Assembly: GCA_020698575.1 (NCBI GenBank)
Contig: CM036242.1
Span: forward strand, 10,179,624 to 10,243,623
Length of the DNA: 64,000 nucleotides
From: Bostrychus sinensis
Taxonomy: Eukaryota; Chordata; Actinopteri; Gobiiformes; Eleotridae
Direction of reading: 5' to 3'
Part shown: positions 59,831 to 64,000 of the stretch, one piece after another
Numbering within the stretch: position 1 is the first letter of the stretch
How the letters are laid out: each line of letters begins with the position of its first letter
Notes under the pieces: model-generated
Database searches by the model: none
Told to the model about the DNA's origin: nothing
What the model saw: the letters and a program-made list of their open reading frames with translations, nothing else
Position numbers and translations under genes: made by a program

Positions 59831-61185
59831 TAGTGCTGTCAATCAATTAAAAAAATTAATCAGATTAATCACACTCTTGGGCTGTGATTAATCACGATTA
59901 ATCACAATGTATAACTTGATAGATTTTCCATGACAATATGCAACGTTTAAATAAAAAAAAAAAAGTCCAGAGAGGTTGAGTGTGTTTTTACTTGGATAAA
60001 AAAATACATCTCAAAAATAACTTCTGAATATTGTGAGAGAGCCTTTAATAAGTCTGTGTAGTAATTGAGATAACAGTGTCTGCTTTAATATTATGAGAAT
60101 TGTGCTCTGCATTAAATCTACTGCAGACACCTGAGCCTCTGCTCTGCTCCTCTCAGCGCCGCGGACAGGGGCGGGGCACGGTCACCTGTCAGGGGCGGGG
60201 CACGGTCACCTGTCAGGGGCGGGGCATGGTCACCTGTCAGGGGCACGGTCACCTGTCAGGGGTGGGGCATGGTCACCTGTCAGGGGCGGGGCACGGTCAC
60301 CTATCAGGGGCGGGGCACGGTCACCTGTCAGGGGTGGGGCATGGTCACCTGTCAGGGGTGGGGCACGGTCACCTGTCAGGGGCACGGTGACCTGTCAGGG
60401 GCGGGGCACGGTCACCTGTCAGGGGCACGGTCACCTGTCAGGGGTGGGGCATGGTCACCTGTCAGGGGCGGGGCACGGTCACCTATCAGGGGCGGGGTAC
60501 GGTCACCTGTCAGGGGCGGGGCACGGTCACCTGTCAGGGGCGGGGCACGGTGACCTGTCAGGGGCGGGGCACGGTCACCTGTCAGGGGCGGGGCATGGTC
60601 ACCTGTCAGGGGCGGGGCACGGTCACCTGTCAGGAGCGGGGCACGGTCACCTGTCAGGGGCGGGGCACGGTCACCTGTCAGGGGCGGGGCACGGTCACCT
60701 GTCAGGGGCGGGGCAAGGTCACCTGTCAGGGGCGGGGCACGGTCACCTGTCAGGGGCGGGGCACGGTCACCTGTCCGCAGTGAGTCGAGAACTGACGCTT
60801 TATGGGGAAAAAAATAAATAAAATGCACATGAATGGTTTGTAGGAGTTTGACACGGACAGAGGCAGTGAAAGGAAGCGCACACGTAACATTTATTAGTAA
60901 AATGTTTTACACGAATGAGGGGAGGGAGAGTAGTGTGGCAGTTGCTCTCTCTCCTCTGTGGACGCGCGGGTCGTTCACAGTGAAAACAAGTCAATGTTGT
61001 GATATACGCACATTTCCAAGACGATCACGCGCCCCCGACACGACTTCATGCCCTCCAAAATGCTTTGAGAAGTGCTGCTGTTACGGCAAAACAGATCGTG
61101 TGATTAATTTGCGTTAATAAATTTTAACGCGTTCATTTTATTTCTATTAATCGCATGCGTTAACACGTTAACGCTGACAGCCCTA
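59831..61185. mobile_element. hAT element (1355 bp) with perfect 8-bp target duplication and internal minisatellite
   Basis: Left TAGTGCTGTCAATCAATTAA and right, inverted, TAGGGCTGTCAGCGTTAACG are inverted termini of a known vertebrate hAT family with 'gattaatcgcgattaat'-like subterminal words. The 8-mer attttaat flanks both ends (59823-59830 and 61186-61193). The core contains the GC-rich 24-bp array. No transposase frame is visible, so it is non-autonomous. Confidence 0.9.
60168..60775 (+). repeat. 24-bp GC-rich minisatellite, about 26 units
   Basis: Consensus unit GGGGCGGGGCACGGTCACCT plus GTCA, with three shortened units of about 19 bp near 60240, 60381 and 60421. Other variants are substitutions (GCACGG to GCATGG, GTCACC to GTGACC, TGTC to TATC). 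Each unit holds GGGCGGGG (Sp1-like) and CACCTG (E-box). The array is bracketed by inverted 8-mers GCGGACAG (60161-60168) and CTGTCCGC (60771-60778). The open frames on both strands across it are artefacts. Confidence 0.95.
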
Positions 61186-61189
61186 ATTT

Positions 61190-61277
61190 TAATATATAAG
61201 TTGCACCTGAGTATACGTCGCACCTCTAGCCAGACTATGAAAAAAGTGCAACTTATAGTCCAGAAAATATGGTATAT
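61190..61277 (+). repeat. Fragment of the ACTTATAGTCC MITE family
   Basis: 'aagttgcacctgagtatacg' and 'caacttatagtccagaaaat' match the element at 37420-37850. It directly abuts the right target duplication of the hAT, suggesting the hAT landed next to or inside it. Confidence 0.55.
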
Positions 61278-62560
61278 ATACAGTGTCAATTTAACAGTGA
61301 GTAAATGACTGCAACTGTATTTCACAAACAAGCGCTTGCAGGGTTTTTAAAAATGACATATACTTTTTTTTTTTAGCACAAAAATATATTCAGCAATTTT
61401 TTTTATATCAATACAGGATTGCCCTACAAAATTTGGGATAGACTGCAGGATAGATATTTTCTTACACCCCTACTAACATAAATAATTTAGTTCTCCCTTG
61501 CTTTTTTAATAACTCATGTCTCAACATTTTAGTGCCAACTAAAGTGTAGACAAACTGTGTTGGTGTTGTTAGAATCCAAATTAAATATTTATGACTGTAT
61601 GGTGGCATTTATGGCAGTAATTTATATGGAAGGAAGAAGTGTAGTGACCTGCTGATGGCTACAGAAGAACCCTCTAAAGTGTGCTTATATCTGACACCAT
61701 CAGCATGTGTGTTATGGCCTCTACCATTCAGAGTGTAAGTGTACACCACCAATTAAAAATCCAGGGTGTGACCATGATTCTAAATCTATAAAAAGCACCA
61801 TTTGTACTTCCTCCGCTCCTTCTGAAGCCCTTGGTGTGTGTTTGACTTGGAAATGAGTTGGCACGAGGTGAGGCTGCTGCTGTAGAAACATCTATGTATT
61901 CTGTTGGAAGGTGTGCCAGGACATGAGAGGGCCTCTCTGCTGCAGTCTGCCCTGATCAATGGCACACTCGTCACTAACCTCACTGACTTTCAAAAACAGA
62001 AAGCATTTTATCACAAACATAAATAAAAGATCAAAGAAATGAGCCTAAGTGTGCCTATTTTACTTTATACTTGAGTATGCTTAGTAATTAACCAGAAAAA
62101 AAAACAACACAATTCAACATTCAAAAAACTGAAGGCCATACCAACATGCACAGCGCTGTTTCAAAAATACAATTAATAATCAGAGAAACACAACATTGCA
62201 CTGTAAAAAAAAAAAACTGCCAAGGCAACAGGATCCCTCAAGATTTTTGAGTTTTGGGGCCAACTCAAAATCTCAAGTTTTCAACAACTAATGTTTTTTG
62301 TTCACTTAGTTTGACGTTCATCTGTCTAAAAACTGCCATTGTGCCCCTGGGCAATACCCTTCACTCACATTGCCTATGCAGTCACTGTTTGTGACAGAAA
62401 AGGCATTCGGTTTAAAAAACAAATCACTTAGCAACAAAAACACATTTGTTGTATTTGTTTGTAATATATCCCTGCAAATTAAAAGGTACAATGAAGGGGA
62501 AACTTTACTCAAACACAGTGCAGCTTATGCAAACAGAACACATGTTGTTTTAGTACAGTT
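61278..62560. other. Unclassified AT-rich sequence
   Basis: No gene recognised. Short open frames such as 61786-61983 lack family resemblance. Confidence 0.4.
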
Positions 62561-62564
62561 ATTA

Positions 62565-63020
62565 TAAAGAGGACTTATTATGCTTTATGTCAGGATTTTT
62601 TAAAATAATTTTGGACACCTTTTGCATTTGCATCTTCTTTTGGGGAGTTGTTACTTTCACTTTGCACAGGATGCTTTGGTTAGGTGTCTGTCGCCCCCTG
62701 CTGACAACGGTGGGGACTGGACAGAGCATAAAAGGGCTATTTAGCATAGCTATTAGCAACATGACGCTAACAGATAAATGAGCTCATGCTTCTATGGTGA
62801 CGGCAATTGAAGTGCTGAAATTACATCCTGGTTTCATGAGTCAATGTAAAGCCGTGAGACCAAGCGTTTTCAGCGTTTGAGAAGGGGATGGCCTCACTCA
62901 AACTTGTGTGAATGAAACAAACAAACAAAAAAATACTCCAGCTATGTTTTTTATGGTGTAGACATGTTTATTACATGGTTAAAAACTCAAAAAAGCAAAT
63001 TTAGCACTAAAGGGGATCTT
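62565..63020 (+). mobile_element. MITE-like dispersed repeat, copy 2
   Basis: Starts 'aaagaggacttattatgctt' and ends near 'gcactaaaggggatcttt', with short inverted similarity between the ends. The interior matches 27845-28345 in reverse ('ggtgtctgtcgccccctgct', 'aacagataaatgagctc', 'catcctggtttcatgag'). Confidence 0.6.
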
Positions 63021-63027
63021 TCAGAGG

Positions 63028-63155
63028 ACTTTTTATTTATTTATTGAACTTTTATTTAACCAGCTCAAGGTCGATTGAGAACCAGTTCTCATTTCCAACA
63101 AGGACCTGGCCAAGAGGCAGGAGCATGAGACAGAACAGACCAGAACAATAATCAC
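63028..63155 (-). repeat. LINE 3' UTR fragment
   Basis: 'gaacttttatttaaccagct', 'tgagaaccagttctcatttc' and 'aaggacctggccaagaggca' match the 3' UTR words of the LINE copies at 30165 and 54121, same orientation. Only the tail is present, a severely 5'-truncated insertion. Confidence 0.65.
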
Positions 63156-64000
63156 AATACACACTTAGGACACTTCCCAAACGGTCACAACACCTGACCA
63201 ACAGAAATGAACACAGCCTGCACATCTTGATATTAGTGTGGAGCCTAAACATGAGGAAAATGCTTCTGGTACCGTACATGTCATGTCCTTTATGTCATGT
63301 TCATGTTCCAACTGGTTTTCTAAAATGGGCAATGCTTTATTTCTATGCAACTGTGTCCAAATCCAGGTTGTGTGTGTTGATACTACCCATAGTAAATTAT
63401 TACTAGCAAAAAATCTTCATGAATGAAATTAGTATCACACAAGACGGTTCATTATTAACACATTTCTAATCTGCAAAACTGTGAGAAAAAACCCATTTTC
63501 ACATCTGTTTGAATGACTTAATGAGACACTACTGCCAAATGAGTCTTGTTAGGTTCTGCCCTGGGTTCTGTTTTAATAATTCATGCAGGGAGTGGAGCTC
63601 AGGATGTCCCCTCAGCAGCGTCTTGGCCGGGACAGTCTTCTGGATAGGACTGCTGGCTCCTGCCATTAGCATAGCTCTGATCACATTAACAGTTGGGCCT
63701 GGAGCCAGTGCGGTCATCACCAGTGCCTCTCATGGCGTCAGTGCAACATATAGCATGTACATTCTGCTGGCTGGGACACTTACTGATGCAACGTTCTGTA
63801 TTTAGCACCCCGCTGTCGTTATCATGCTAGTGACATGAGCAGTATGTGTGTATGGGAGAGAGGAGATCAGGTTTTATTGATTAAAATGATCACTTGGTTC
63901 AGTGTTTTTATTGTTTGCCACGTCAATTCTACAAACTTACCTTTCAAAACTATTTTCTGAATAGGAATTAGGAACTGCTTGCTGCTCATGTTTCAGAGGA
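63156..64000. other. Unclassified sequence
   Basis: No supported gene. The plus frame at 63509-63805 is hydrophobic in places but has no recognised family, no splice signals and many non-optimal features. Treated as chance. Confidence 0.4.

Noticed and set aside
60100..60828. Open frames on both strands over the GC-rich array
   Set aside because: The 24-bp unit is a multiple of three and stop-free, so open frames are expected without selection.
63509..63805. 98-codon hydrophobic frame as a membrane protein
   Set aside because: No family, no exon signals, no start context beyond an ATG.
1..64000. Bacterial or phage system, operons, riboswitches
   Set aside because: Composition, repeat families, intronless retrocopy and lack of dense coding all indicate vertebrate nuclear DNA.

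Overview
This is a vertebrate, almost certainly teleost fish, nuclear DNA window. It is AT-rich, has no operons or dense coding, and is packed with repeats typical of fish genomes: Tc1-like transposons, short hAT and Harbinger-like non-autonomous elements, L1-type and L2/CR1/RTE-type LINE remnants, (AAT)n microsatellites and two large minisatellites. I cannot name the species. No intact host protein-coding gene is visible. The window reads as intergenic or deep intronic DNA in which the recognisable content is mobile-element history plus a few unique stretches that could be regulatory.

Layout. 0-3.2 kb: a LINE reverse transcriptase remnant (- strand) split by a hAT element with perfect 8-bp target duplications, then a second hAT, a fold-back repeat and one copy of a TTAA-flanked MITE. 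4.0-6.2 kb: a 98-unit, 20-bp minisatellite and a C-rich tract. 6.2-18 kb: mostly unclassified sequence with a hAT (10.6-11.0 kb), two palindromic MITEs (13.5-15.1 kb) and two enhancer-like unique blocks. 18.4-19.55 kb: one palindromic element nested in another. 20-34 kb: RTE-like LINE tail, one candidate first exon (24.85 kb), a hAT relative carrying a SINE-like insert, a frameshifted LINE RT (30-31 kb) and a Tc1 fragment (33.3 kb). 34.4-38.6 kb: a decayed Tc1 element with foreign DNA inside, a decayed hAT-like transposase, a MITE and an RTE-like LINE end. 42.6-43.6 kb: an intronless, frameshifted copy of the bile-acid transporter gene slc10a1. 43.9-45.2 kb: two inverted copies of the TTAA MITE. 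49-53 kb: fold-back MITE, an internally deleted Tc1 and a teleost interspersed repeat. 54-59.2 kb: LINE RT tail, two sibling Harbinger-like MITEs (one inside an L1 remnant) and an L1 endonuclease remnant. 59.8-61.2 kb: a 1.36-kb hAT with perfect 8-bp target duplications carrying a GC-rich 24-bp minisatellite. 61-64 kb: MITE fragments and a LINE 3' tail.

The elements do not form one working system. Their nesting gives a relative insertion order (LINEs oldest, hAT and Harbinger-like MITEs younger, tandem arrays youngest). The most unusual items are the indel-free 20-bp array whose every unit looks like a 3' splice site, the GC-rich array inside a dated hAT, the nested palindromes whose terminal repeats carry CRE and E-box sites, and the slc10a1 retrocopy. 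Family identities rest on recognising sequence and protein motifs; no database search was run.
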